Shown: positions 9,611 to 17,911 of the stretch, piece after piece
How positions within the stretch are numbered: the stretch's first letter is position 1
How the letters are laid out: each line of letters begins with the position of its first letter
NCBI GenBank assembly: GCA_049671305.1
Contig: JBATUR010000094.1
Span: 1 to 64,000, forward strand
Source of the DNA: CADCTM01 sp049671305
Lineage (GTDB): Bacteria; Cyanobacteriota; Cyanobacteriia; Cyanobacteriales; Coleofasciculaceae
Reading direction: 5' to 3'
DNA: 64,000 bases
Made by a program: the position numbers and the translations under genes
The notes under the pieces: model-generated
Seen by the model: only the letters and a program-made list of their open reading frames with translations
Told to the model about the DNA's origin: nothing
The model's database searches: none

Positions 9611-10177
9611 ATGGACATTACCTTGACTATCCCGAATTTGAGCACACAGGGTTTCTCTGAACTCTGCCAAGCCAACCGAGACTTACGACTAGAACTTACT
9701 GCCACAGGAGAAGTAATTGTTATGCCCCCGACTCATTCCTGGACAGGTAAGCAAAATTTTGGTCTGATTGCTCAAGTTGGTGCTTGGATTAGTCAAACAG
9801 GTTTAGGTTTGGGTTTTGACTCCTCCACCGGATTTACCCTCCCTAGTGGTGCTGTGCGGTCGCCTGATGTTAGTTGGGTAAGTAAGGAACGGTGGGAGGC
9901 GTTAACAAAAATTCAGCAAAAGGAAGAGTTTTCTCCTCTATCTCCTGACTTTGTAATTGAGTTGCGATCTAGTAGTGACTCACCCAAAAAGTTAAGAGAA
10001 AAAATGCAAGAATATCTTGATAATGGGGTGCTTTTAGGTTGGTTGATTGATACAACTAAAAAGCAAGTTGAAATTTATCGTTTGGGGCAGGATGTTGAAG
10101 TTTTGGAGTCGCCAACAACCTTATCTGGTGAGGATATTTTGCCTGGGTTTGTTTTGGATTTAAATAAGATTTGGTGA
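9611..10177 (+). CDS. Uma2 family protein (DUF820, PD-(D/E)XK fold)
   Basis: A 188-residue member of the Uma2/DUF820 family, which is greatly expanded in cyanobacteria. The putative nuclease residues are visible: the Asp of SPDVSWV and the Glu of FVIELRS, followed by the conserved KLREKMQEYLDNG and LGWLID segments. The fold is that of restriction-like nucleases, but the biological role is not established. It starts 36 bp after uvrB and may share its transcript. A second, divergent Uma2 gene lies at 51928. Confidence 0.92.
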   Translation: MDITLTIPNLSTQGFSELCQANRDLRLELTATGEVIVMPPTHSWTGKQNFGLIAQVGAWISQTGLGLGFDSSTGFTLPSGAVRSPDVSWVSKERWEALTKIQQKEEFSPLSPDFVIELRSSSDSPKKLREKMQEYLDNGVLLGWLIDTTKKQVEIYRLGQDVEVLESPTTLSGEDILPGFVLDLNKIW

Positions 10178-10179
10178 TC

Positions 10180-10878
10180 TTAATCTCGCCACAAAGCAAT
10201 ACCACCCAACAAACCAGAAACATTAGGGACAATTTTCACATTATCTGCTAGTTGAAGCGTGACTTTTTTGGCTTCACCGCCGCCAATGTAAAGGTAGTCG
10301 TAGTTAAATAAATGCTCAAGAGAAGCGATCGCTTTTCCTAAACGATTATTCCATTTTTTATCCCCTACTTTATCCATTGCCGCCCTACTTAACTGCTGTT
10401 CATAAGTTTCACCTTTGCGAAATTCATGGTGTCCCATTTCTAAATTTGGCACCAATTTTCCGTCCAAAAATAAAGCCGAACCAAAACCAGTTCCCAAGGT
10501 TATTACTAATTCAACTCCTTTACCTGCAATTGCTCCTAAACCTTGAACATCGGCATCATTGGCGACACGCACTGGTTTCGCCAAACGTTTAGACAAAACC
10601 GTTGCCAAGTCAAACCCCACCCAGTCGGGAACTAAGTTTGCTGCCGTTTCGGTAATGCCGCCCCGCACCACACCTGGAAAACCTACCGAAACGCGCTCAA
10701 ATTCACCTTGTGTGGAAGCTAAATTAGCGATCGCCTCGATCACCGCATCAGGTAGGGGAGGTTGGGGCGTTTCTACCCGACTGCGTTTTGTCAAAGCCGT
10801 GCCTGCTTCATCAAGAAGCATTACCTTAATACCACTGCCACCAATGTCCACAGTTAGTGTGCGAATTGATCCTACCAC
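10180..10878 (-). CDS. ppgK: ROK family kinase, probable polyphosphate glucokinase
   Basis: A 232-residue ROK/ASKHA sugar kinase. The N-terminal phosphate-binding loop DIGGSGIK is at about residues 11-18, the ANDADVQGLGA motif provides the catalytic Asp, and the ITLGTGFGSALF loop and EMGHHEF motif follow. The short length and this combination match polyphosphate-dependent glucokinases, known from heterocystous cyanobacteria, rather than longer ATP-dependent ROK kinases. Substrate choice is inferred. The start is GTG. It is convergent with the Uma2 gene, only 2 bp away, and 58 bp downstream of the S1 gene. Confidence 0.85.
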   Translation of the reverse strand: MVGSIRTLTVDIGGSGIKVMLLDEAGTALTKRSRVETPQPPLPDAVIEAIANLASTQGEFERVSVGFPGVVRGGITETAANLVPDWVGFDLATVLSKRLAKPVRVANDADVQGLGAIAGKGVELVITLGTGFGSALFLDGKLVPNLEMGHHEFRKGETYEQQLSRAAMDKVGDKKWNNRLGKAIASLEHLFNYDYLYIGGGEAKKVTLQLADNVKIVPNVSGLLGGIALWRD

Positions 10879-10936
10879 TGGCTTTTTATGCTCCTTTTTT
10901 AGGTTTATTTTAGCGTTAGCAGCAGCCTAATTTTAT

Positions 10937-11839
10937 CTATTCTTGCAATAACTTAGTGCGGGCACGTTCGGCTCTTGCTTCGGCACTATCCATCACCTCA
11001 GCCATTTTTTCCAGCATTTCGCCTGGATAGTTTTCTAACATTCTTGTAGAGAGAGAAATTCGTCCTTTACCTTCGTCCAAATCAATAATCAGGGCTTTGA
11101 TGATTTGATCAATTTGAAAGACATTAGTTAGTGATTCAATATAACTTTGGCTGACTTGTTTAATATGTAATAAACCAGTCGTACCATCAAACTCAACAAA
11201 GATACCAAAAGGCTTAATACTAACAATTTTACCTTCAATTAGTTGACCTGATGCTAGCTGACTAAAACTGGCGCTTCTGCTGGCTTCACGTTGAGAAAGG
11301 ACTAGTTTATTGGTGTCTTGATTTGCTTCTAAGAAGGTAACAGTTAGAGTTTGACCAATTAGTGAATCTAAGTCATTACGTTCGCTCAAATGCGATCGCG
11401 GAATAAACCCCCGCAAGCCCCGCAAATCAACTGTCACACCACCTTTATTCACCGCTACAACGCTCACCTGTAAGGATTTGCCATCTTCTTGCAACTGAGC
11501 AACTTCCTCCCAAGTCCGCTTAATTTCTAGTTGACGACGTGAAAGAGTCACTTGTCCATCGGCATCTTGATCGCCAATAATTAAGAAATCTAGAGCTTCT
11601 TTTAAAGGTAGTACTTCTGCCCAATCTCCTGACGTTTGCAACGACACTTCATCAATGGGAATGTATGCCAAAGATTTACCGCCAATATCAATATATGCAC
11701 CGTCATTTTCATAGTTGTGAACTTTGCCACGAACTACTTGTCCTTTTTTAAACTCATAGCTGTGTTCATCTAGAGCTTTCGCAAAGTCGTCCATCGAAAA
11801 AGACGCTGAGTTGGCTTGACGAGTCGATTTAGAATTCAT
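10937..11839 (-). CDS. S1 RNA-binding domain protein (ribosomal protein S1-like)
   Basis: A 300-residue protein with three S1 domains at about residues 33-100, 117-180 and 196-265, each with the K-G-x-V/I-x-G-x-V entry strand. The third (GKIVSIKPFGIFVEFDGTTGLLHI) is the best conserved. Cyanobacteria typically have two short S1 proteins; the length and short charged C-terminus fit the shorter Rps1b-type protein, but I cannot separate the paralogues with certainty. It binds mRNA and/or the 30S subunit. The ROK gene follows on the same strand. Confidence 0.88.
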   Translation of the reverse strand: MNSKSTRQANSASFSMDDFAKALDEHSYEFKKGQVVRGKVHNYENDGAYIDIGGKSLAYIPIDEVSLQTSGDWAEVLPLKEALDFLIIGDQDADGQVTLSRRQLEIKRTWEEVAQLQEDGKSLQVSVVAVNKGGVTVDLRGLRGFIPRSHLSERNDLDSLIGQTLTVTFLEANQDTNKLVLSQREASRSASFSQLASGQLIEGKIVSIKPFGIFVEFDGTTGLLHIKQVSQSYIESLTNVFQIDQIIKALIIDLDEGKGRISLSTRMLENYPGEMLEKMAEVMDSAEARAERARTKLLQE

Positions 11840-11944
11840 AAGATTAATTACTTCAAAAACTTAGTTAACCATTTAGCTTAATTATCTGTCAAAAGCTTAA
11901 ATGATTAACAAAACAATCCTTGACTGAGACTAACTTCATTGTTT

Positions 11945-12697
11945 TCAGATCATCTGAAGTTCTTGCCTAAATAGCTGCTTTACTTGTTTCCAAGCCTCGG
12001 TGGCTGCAGCTTCATTGTAACTGGCGCGTTGGTCACAAAAGAAACCATGATCTGCGCCTTTGTAACGAAAGATGCGGTGCAGAATTTGATGTTTGTTTAG
12101 CGCTTGCTCAATTTCATCCACCTCTTTTGCCGGTATACTGGCATCTTCCATGCCAAAGAAAGCGTAGACGGTGCGTCCTTTGATTTGATCTGTTAGAGAT
12201 AGGGTTGGTTCCCCGCCACCTGGAGTCATCTTGGTAATGCCAGCACCATAAAATGAGGCTGTGGCTTGAATTTCCGGCAAGGTGGCAGCAAGATAAGCGA
12301 CGTGACCGCCAAAACAAAATCCAATACAGCCAATGGCATCGCCGTTAACAGCCGTTTGACCAACTAGGTAGTTAACAGTGGCTTGGATGTCATCAAGTAG
12401 TTCTGCTGCTTTGGTTTGGTTTTTGTATTCCTTGCCAATTTCAATTTCTTCTGGGGTGTAACCTGCTTCAAAACCTGGTGCGAGGCGTTGGAAAAGTGCC
12501 GGGGCGATCGCAATATAGCCTTCTTTGGCTAAACGTTCCGTTACATCACGAATATGGCTATTTACACCAAAAATTTCTTGTAGGACAATAATTCCTGGCA
12601 ATGCCCTGTCGCCTAATGGCATTGCCAGATAAGCGTCGATTTGAAGGGAACCATTTGTAACTTTAACGTAACTTGTAGAAATTTCTCGATTTGCCAT
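11945..12697 (-). CDS. dienelactone hydrolase family alpha/beta hydrolase
   Basis: A 250-residue single-domain alpha/beta hydrolase. The nucleophile motif GFCFGG places Cys near residue 121, the later ADHGFF motif provides His217, and the GMEDASIPAKEV segment supplies the acid. The AYLAMP and IVLQEIFGVN segments near the N-terminus are typical of the family. The natural substrate cannot be told from sequence. There is no signal peptide. The ATG start is followed by MANREISTSYVKV. Confidence 0.92.
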   Translation of the reverse strand: MANREISTSYVKVTNGSLQIDAYLAMPLGDRALPGIIVLQEIFGVNSHIRDVTERLAKEGYIAIAPALFQRLAPGFEAGYTPEEIEIGKEYKNQTKAAELLDDIQATVNYLVGQTAVNGDAIGCIGFCFGGHVAYLAATLPEIQATASFYGAGITKMTPGGGEPTLSLTDQIKGRTVYAFFGMEDASIPAKEVDEIEQALNKHQILHRIFRYKGADHGFFCDQRASYNEAAATEAWKQVKQLFRQELQMI

Positions 12698-13260
12698 AAT
12701 TTGAGTGTTACAACTGTTGAGGCTCTGTTGAGTCAGAGCGGCTAGTCTTCGGTTTTTTTTGGCTTTTTGCCTTTTGCAAACTATGATTGCCTCTTTCTAA
12801 GTTTAAGTCACTGACGCCATGCCTAAGTTAAATATGAATTTCTTTTTACGTTATAATTTTAAATGATTTTAATACCTTTAAGTACAAGGTTTTACATAAA
12901 TTATGCAAAGTTGGTCATTTCAAAATATTTCTGTGTATTATTTTCCCAAAAAAAGTTATTATTTTAAAGATTCCAGTAATTAAGTTCAATTCAAAAAAAA
13001 TCTCAAAGTTTTGTATTTAGTTGATGGAAAACCTGATTTTGCTACAGGTAATCGAAAAATAATTGCCATTATTATACATTCAACAGACTTAACAAGTTGC
13101 TAGAAAAGAGAATGAGATCATACTATTAATAGTAACAATTTACCAAAAAGCTTAAAAGTAAGTAAAAACAAATTTAATACAGGGAAAAGCATTTAATATT
13201 ACTAATGCCTAGAACAAAATCCCTTAAATGGGTCTACAAAAGTGCTTGGGAGAATCTGTA
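12698..13260. other. AT-rich divergent intergenic region
   Basis: This 563-bp region lies between the dienelactone hydrolase gene and the GntR gene, which diverge. It contains a short hairpin (GCTCTG, 12722-12727, with CAGAGC, 12734-12739) and a poly-T run at 12753-12760. The remainder is very AT-rich. No coding frame or RNA gene is recognisable. Confidence 0.5.
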
Positions 13261-14244
13261 ATGGTTCAATATCATATTCAGCAAGACAGCGAAATTCCTG
13301 CATCAAAGCAATTGTTTGACCAAATACAATTTGCGATCGCATCTCGGCAGTATCCACCCGGACATCGACTACCAAGTACACGCCAATTAGCGATGATTAC
13401 AGGACTGCACCGTAATACTATTAGCAAAGTATATCGGCAGCTCGAAGAAACCGGGTTAGTAGAGTCTCAGGCAGGGTCAGGCATATATGTTAAAGCCCAA
13501 GGTCACGAAGGCGGCACACAACGCCAATCGCCAATTTTAAAACAGTATCCCGAAGCTTATAAAATAGTTCAAAATAGTCTTGATGAATTATTAGCACAAG
13601 GTTGCTCTCTTAGCGAAGCAAGAGAACTTTTTTTAGGAGAAATTGATTGGCGGTTACGTTGTAGTGCGCGAGTATTAGTAACAGTTGAGTCGCGAGACAT
13701 TGGTGCTGGCGAATTAATGGTACAAGAATTAGAACAATCATTAGGAATTCCTGTGCAATTAGTACCAATGGAACAACTTGCCCAAGCACTAGATCAAACC
13801 AACTCTGGAACAGTTGTAACCAGTCGTTATTTTATCGGTCATGCTGAAGAAATTGCCGCGCCAAAATCAGTTCGTGTTATACCCGTTGATATCCATGACT
13901 ATGCACCAGAAATTCAGGTAGTTCAACGCCTTGCTAACAATACTTGTCTTGGTGTAGTTAGTCTTAGTGCCGGAATTTTACGCATCGTAGAAGTGATTAT
14001 TCATAGTCTACGAGGCGATGATTTGTTAGTAATGACAGCTCAACTTAAAGATACCTATAAACTCAATGCTTTAGTTCGCAGTGCCCAGACAATTATTAGT
14101 GATCAAGCAAGTTATGATACTGTGAAAGCCGCAATTTTAGCAGCAAGAGAAGACCTTATTCGTCCGCCAGAATTAATCTGTAGTGAAAACTATATTGGCA
14201 CTAAATCAATTAACTTGCTTAAACGTGAATTAGGTTTAGGTTAA
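13261..14244 (+). CDS. GntR family transcriptional regulator
   Basis: A 327-residue regulator. Residues 9-75 form the GntR winged helix (SKQLFDQIQFAI, then RLPSTRQLAMITGLHRNTISK). The remaining about 250 residues are a regulatory domain that is too short for the aminotransferase domain of MocR proteins and that I cannot assign. It has the alternating strand/helix look of a periplasmic-binding-like fold (inference). I chose the ATG at 13261, which has GGGAG 8 nt upstream, over an in-frame upstream start at 13228. It stands alone and ends at a weak terminator; its target genes are unknown. Confidence 0.88.
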   Translation: MVQYHIQQDSEIPASKQLFDQIQFAIASRQYPPGHRLPSTRQLAMITGLHRNTISKVYRQLEETGLVESQAGSGIYVKAQGHEGGTQRQSPILKQYPEAYKIVQNSLDELLAQGCSLSEARELFLGEIDWRLRCSARVLVTVESRDIGAGELMVQELEQSLGIPVQLVPMEQLAQALDQTNSGTVVTSRYFIGHAEEIAAPKSVRVIPVDIHDYAPEIQVVQRLANNTCLGVVSLSAGILRIVEVIIHSLRGDDLLVMTAQLKDTYKLNALVRSAQTIISDQASYDTVKAAILAAREDLIRPPELICSENYIGTKSINLLKRELGLG

Positions 14245-14419
14245 GGAGTAGGACACTCAGTAGTTAATTCTTGCTCAATTTCAGGATACTACTAACTTAA
14301 TCAACTGCAACTTATTATAAAGGGAAAGCTGCTTCACAAGAGTTGAAACTGCTTCTATCACTCCCCCTTCTTTTTACGGGAAGTATTAGCTTTGAAGAGC
14401 CTGACTTTAGCATTTTTAG

Positions 14420-14444
14420 CTGAAAGAGCGCTCTTTTAGTTTTG
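14420..14444 (+). terminator. probable terminator downstream of the GntR gene
   Basis: A near-perfect palindrome CTGAAAGAGC/GCTCTTTTAG (14420-14439), followed by TTTTG. It lies 175 bp beyond the stop codon, so it could also serve convergent transcription from the LysR gene. Confidence 0.5.
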
Positions 14445-14517
14445 TAACTTAATCGCTCAAAATAAAACTAACCCTTCCCAATACCTATCAAAGACAAGCA
14501 ACCTGACATCTAAATAG

Positions 14518-15441
14518 TTAATAAATACCAGCAACCTCCCTCACCACATTCAAAAAGTTGGGCAAAATTTTCGAGGGATTATCTCGTCGCCAAGCAACTG
14601 TCATTTGAAACACAGGTAATTGCCCTTGAAGTTGCCGACAAACAACGCCTGTGCGCTGAAGATTCATGACATTTGCAGGCAGCAATGCTACCCCAATTTC
14701 ACCTGCAACCAAAGCAAGAACCGTTGACATCCAGGTTGCTTCCTGAACTACCTTTGGTTGAAATCCTGCTTCAATACAAACCAGGCGAATTCGTGTACTT
14801 AAAGCTGGCACTGTGTTATGGGTAGGAAGTACAAATAGTTCACTCTTCAAATCTTGAAGTTGAATTTGTGGAGCATCAGCTAAAGGGTGGTTTTTGGGAA
14901 GTACAATCACCAGTGGTTCTTGAGAGATTACTTCATAAGTTAGACAATGTTGCTCATCTACATCTTGCAGATTATATAAATTCTCAAAATCTACATCAAT
15001 TCTGCGCTCTTGGAGTCTTTGGCGGCTTTCTTGATTCAAAAGTTCTTGCAAAACTAAGTCCACCTGGGGAAATTTGCGGCGAAAAATCCTCAGAATATCT
15101 GGTAGCAAGCTATTAGATATCGACGTATTAATTCCAACTGTTAAGCGTCCAATTTCACCATTCCCTGATTGTTGAGCAGAAAGTTTAATCCGCTTAACTT
15201 GATCGAGCACATATTGGGCATCTTTTAAAAAAAAATTACCATAAGGTGTTAACTCTAAACGGGGTGTACGGACAAATAGTTTTACACCAAGCTCTGCTTC
15301 TAATTGTTTAATTTGTCTACTAAGATAAGGCTGAGGAATATGCAATTGTTCAGCAGCATGGCTGATATTAATATCTTTTTGACCCGCGTCATTCTTTAAT
15401 GTTGCCAAGAAAACAAATCGTTCGAGACGTTCCAGATTCAT
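14518..15441 (-). CDS. LysR family transcriptional regulator (paralogue 1)
   Basis: A 307-residue LysR-type regulator. The winged helix occupies residues 1-65 (ISHAAEQLHIPQPYLSRQIKQLEAELG), followed by a linker helix and a periplasmic-binding-like effector domain with NTSISNSLLPDILRIFRRKFP near residue 105. It is clearly paralogous to the LysR at 15623: they share NT-x-I-x-NSLLP-x-IL-x-x-FR, ATWM and LP-x-NV-x-x-x-QR-x-GVV. Its upstream region is repeated, diverged, upstream of the aspartoacylase gene at 17870, which suggests that gene was its divergent partner before the locus was split. Confidence 0.93.
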   Translation of the reverse strand: MNLERLERFVFLATLKNDAGQKDINISHAAEQLHIPQPYLSRQIKQLEAELGVKLFVRTPRLELTPYGNFFLKDAQYVLDQVKRIKLSAQQSGNGEIGRLTVGINTSISNSLLPDILRIFRRKFPQVDLVLQELLNQESRQRLQERRIDVDFENLYNLQDVDEQHCLTYEVISQEPLVIVLPKNHPLADAPQIQLQDLKSELFVLPTHNTVPALSTRIRLVCIEAGFQPKVVQEATWMSTVLALVAGEIGVALLPANVMNLQRTGVVCRQLQGQLPVFQMTVAWRRDNPSKILPNFLNVVREVAGIY

Positions 15442-15626
15442 TGTCAGCTATTACTAGAGCGATTTAGTTATAACACGATATCTAGTATGATAATTAAGTT
15501 ATAGCAATTTACCTTTTACGATAATTCATAGTGATTTAAATTAACAACTTGACAGTTCATTGCCGTGTCCCTACAGGCAAAACATTGATTAACAATCGAA
15601 TACTTCTTATTCAAGAAGTAGGTTAA
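15437..15626. repeat. direct repeat copy A (LysR/aspartoacylase intergenic region)
   Basis: This stretch aligns with 17754-17911. From the shared TACTAGA (15452 and 17769), 46 of the next 60 positions are identical by hand alignment. After about 31 extra bases in copy A, both resume with AGGCAAAACATTGATT and similar codons. Copy A includes the start codon of the LysR gene on its left and a truncated aspartoacylase start on its right. It looks like an old duplication. Confidence 0.8.
15585..15626 (+). pseudogene. remnant of an aspartoacylase gene start
   Basis: Reading from a TTG at 15585, the frame encodes M-I-N-N-R-I-L-L-I-Q-E-V-G and then stops. The intact aspartoacylase at 17870 starts M-I-T-N-R-I-S-P-I-Q-R-V. 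The preceding AGGCAAAACA leader is the same in both. Homology ends where the second LysR gene begins its 3' end at 15623, so this is probably a truncated duplicate rather than a functional gene. Confidence 0.75.
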
Positions 15627-16603
15627 TTTATCGGTGAGGCACAACGACGAGCCGCTATTTCTTGAACTACTAGGAGGAACTGGTGCAGCAAAATCGAATC
15701 AGTTGATGATGGCTGTAATAAATCGTTGAGATCGGCTCGTCGCCACACTACTGCAATTTGTCGAGTTGGCGCGTCTTGAAGTTCTCGGTATACGACTCCC
15801 TGACGCTGAATTGTTTGAACATTGTCCGGTAAAATCGAGACTCCAGCCCCTGCTGCCACTAAGCTGAGGTTGATCACCATCCAAGTCGCTTTGACCGTTT
15901 CTAGCACCTTTGGCTTAAATCCCATCTGTTCAAATTGAGCTAAAATCACCGTGTAGGAGGGGACAGCATCGAGGGGTGGCAAAATCAATGGCTCATGCTT
16001 GAGTGCTTGCAGGGGAATTTGCGATCGCTTTGCCAGTGGATGATTTTCGGGCAATGCCACCACAAACGACTCTTGCACTATGGGCAAAAAATTCAGCGTC
16101 GCATCTTCAAAGTAAGGATTGGGCAAATGCTCAAACCCCACATCAACCGAGCTATCTCGCAATCCTTGCCTCATCTCTTCTAGCGTCATTGAGGGCAGTT
16201 CTAATTCTAGATTGGGATAGCGGACGCGAAAGGTTTTGAGAATCTCTGGTAGTAAACTATTGGCGATCGCTGTATTAACGACTATAACCAGCTTGCCAAT
16301 TTCGCCACGACTCGCTTCTTGTGTCCGGATCACCGCTCGTTCCAATGCTGTGACGGCAAGCTGAAGTTCAGCCAGAAAAACCTTGCCTGCCACCGTTAAG
16401 ACGGGAGGGCGACGACTACGATCAAAGAGTTCGACGCTCAACGCTGCTTCTAAGGCAGCGATCGTTTTGCTCAGGTAAGATTGCTCCACATCTAAACGTT
16501 CAGCCGCTTTGCTAAAGCTTTTTTTATCGCCCCTTTCTGCCACCAGCTCCATAAAATATTGAAGCTGTCGCATTTCTAGCTGATGCCAAGGTCGAAGGAT
16601 CAT
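15623..16603 (-). CDS. LysR family transcriptional regulator (paralogue 2)
   Basis: A 326-residue LysR regulator with a helix-turn-helix around SFSKAAERLDVEQSYLSKTIAALE and an effector domain closely resembling the LysR at 14518. The start is uncertain: the ATG at 16603 gives a ten-residue extension, and MRQLQYFMELVAE at 16573 is the more usual LysR beginning. It diverges from the CADD-like gene, and a perfect 18-bp interrupted palindrome lies 13 bp before its start. The arrangement suggests that it controls itself and the CADD-like gene (inference from the usual LysR layout). Confidence 0.92.
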   Translation of the reverse strand: MILRPWHQLEMRQLQYFMELVAERGDKKSFSKAAERLDVEQSYLSKTIAALEAALSVELFDRSRRPPVLTVAGKVFLAELQLAVTALERAVIRTQEASRGEIGKLVIVVNTAIANSLLPEILKTFRVRYPNLELELPSMTLEEMRQGLRDSSVDVGFEHLPNPYFEDATLNFLPIVQESFVVALPENHPLAKRSQIPLQALKHEPLILPPLDAVPSYTVILAQFEQMGFKPKVLETVKATWMVINLSLVAAGAGVSILPDNVQTIQRQGVVYRELQDAPTRQIAVVWRRADLNDLLQPSSTDSILLHQFLLVVQEIAARRCASPIN

Positions 16604-16615
16604 TTTCCAAAATAG

Positions 16616-16633
16616 TATAACTATAAAGTTATA
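16616..16633. promoter_or_regulatory. palindromic candidate LysR operator
   Basis: The perfect inverted repeat TATAACT-ATAA-AGTTATA sits between the second LysR gene and the CADD-like gene. It fits the LysR T-N11-A pattern. Related GTTATA-containing sites occur upstream of the first LysR gene (GTTATAAC at 15467, AGTTATAGC at 15497) and in the aspartoacylase upstream repeat. Binding is inferred. Confidence 0.6.
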
Positions 16634-16722
16634 TTAATATATCAAAAATCCTCTTACTATCATAATAATTAACTTCTAAGCTGTCTTTCATAAACTCATG
16701 ACTCGCAACTAGGAGATAGTTT

Positions 16723-17475
16723 ATGAAAGTACCTGCGATCGCTCTCACCTCTAGCCGCTTAAATCGAGACATCGAACTAGCGCCTGCCATAAAAGCGCAA
16801 GCAGCAGCAATTAGTTCCCAAACAATCGCTTATTGCCACTACGTCCTTGAGCGCAGCGACTTTTTTTGCCTACTCAAAGCTGAAACCATCACGCCGCCGC
16901 TGATGCAATATGCCTTTCTCCAGTATCGTTTTTGGCGCGATCGGCTGCATCAGTGGTTTGGTTTATGTATCGTCAAAGCCGGAAGTTGTACTGACCAAAA
17001 CCAAAATGCCCTTATGTCTTTGGCAGATCACATCTTCACCGACTTACAAGATAATCACACTCAGATGTACTTAGAATTTCTGCATGAGTTGGGATTGAGT
17101 GACGCTGAAATTGTTGTAGCTCAACGAAGTTCAGCAACTACATCATATGAATGCTCATTTTTAGATGAATTCGGGTACGGAACCGAAAACTTTTACGAAG
17201 CTATAGCTGCATTGAGTGGTCGAGAACTTTGTGTGTCAATCCGAAACCAGAGAATTCTCAAATCTTACTTTGATGTACGTGGCATGAAGCACCCAACTTG
17301 GTTGAGCTTACATGAAGAATTAGAGATGAATCATTTCCAAGATTCGTTCCTTCCAGTGTTAGCTCATTATCAAGAAAATTCAGTCAAACTGAATAGCGTA
17401 ATTAAAGCCATCGAGCGTGGAATTGAGCGACACGTAAAATATTTTGATGATTTATTACATGAGTACGAATCCTGA
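16723..17475 (+). CDS. CADD-like protein, heme-oxygenase fold (probable DUF3865)
   Basis: A 250-residue helical protein. The FLQYRFWRDRLHQWFG helix, the NHTQMYLEFLHELGL segment and the HEELEMNHFQDSF segment carry spaced Glu, Asp and His residues like the metal ligands of heme-oxygenase-like diiron proteins such as CADD. I recall a structure-solved CADD-like protein from Nostoc of similar length (DUF3865), and this looks like that family. Reaction and substrate are unknown; metal binding is inferred. An SD (AGGAG) precedes the ATG. Divergent from the second LysR gene. Confidence 0.65.
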   Translation: MKVPAIALTSSRLNRDIELAPAIKAQAAAISSQTIAYCHYVLERSDFFCLLKAETITPPLMQYAFLQYRFWRDRLHQWFGLCIVKAGSCTDQNQNALMSLADHIFTDLQDNHTQMYLEFLHELGLSDAEIVVAQRSSATTSYECSFLDEFGYGTENFYEAIAALSGRELCVSIRNQRILKSYFDVRGMKHPTWLSLHEELEMNHFQDSFLPVLAHYQENSVKLNSVIKAIERGIERHVKYFDDLLHEYES

Positions 17476-17869
17476 GTCAATGCGCTATGTGGATTCTGAC
17501 AATCTTTCGAGGATTTTTACCTCTTTAAATAAACGAAACAACATTCACTATGCTTAATTGTTAGTTTGTGTCAATAAAAGTTCGATTTATGATTTTAAGT
17601 TTGGTGTCTGGCTAGTCAGTTGATTTAGGATTTATTACAGACGTAAATTAGATTGTCAGCAAAATTTACACAAGACAGGTAGAAGAAGAAAATACAAGGG
17701 TTCGCTTGTTACTGCACTACCTCAAGTTTTGGGATATCACGATTCTTCAATAATTCATGGTGAGCCAGTACTAGATCAATTTAGTTATAGCACAATATCT
17801 AAACTGATACTTGAGTTATGGTAAATCGCATTCTAGGATAAGTTACATCAGCCACTTAGAGGCAAAACA
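17476..17869. other. intergenic region containing repeat copy B
   Basis: This 394-bp gap precedes the aspartoacylase gene. The first 280 bp are AT-rich with no recognisable feature. The last part (from 17754) is the second copy of the LysR/aspartoacylase intergenic repeat. It even keeps the CAT triplet corresponding to the LysR start codon, but no LysR coding sequence follows. Confidence 0.6.
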
Positions 17870-17911
17870 TTGATTACAAATCGAATATCTCCAATTCAAC
17901 GAGTTTTAATT
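17754..17911. repeat. direct repeat copy B (upstream and 5' end of aspartoacylase)
   Basis: This is the partner of 15437-15626. It keeps the motifs ATTTAGTTATA, ATATCTA and GAGTTAT and the leader AGAGGCAAAACA ahead of the start codon. It is about 31 bp shorter than copy A in its middle. Conservation of these short blocks while the rest has drifted suggests they are binding or promoter sites. Confidence 0.8.
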
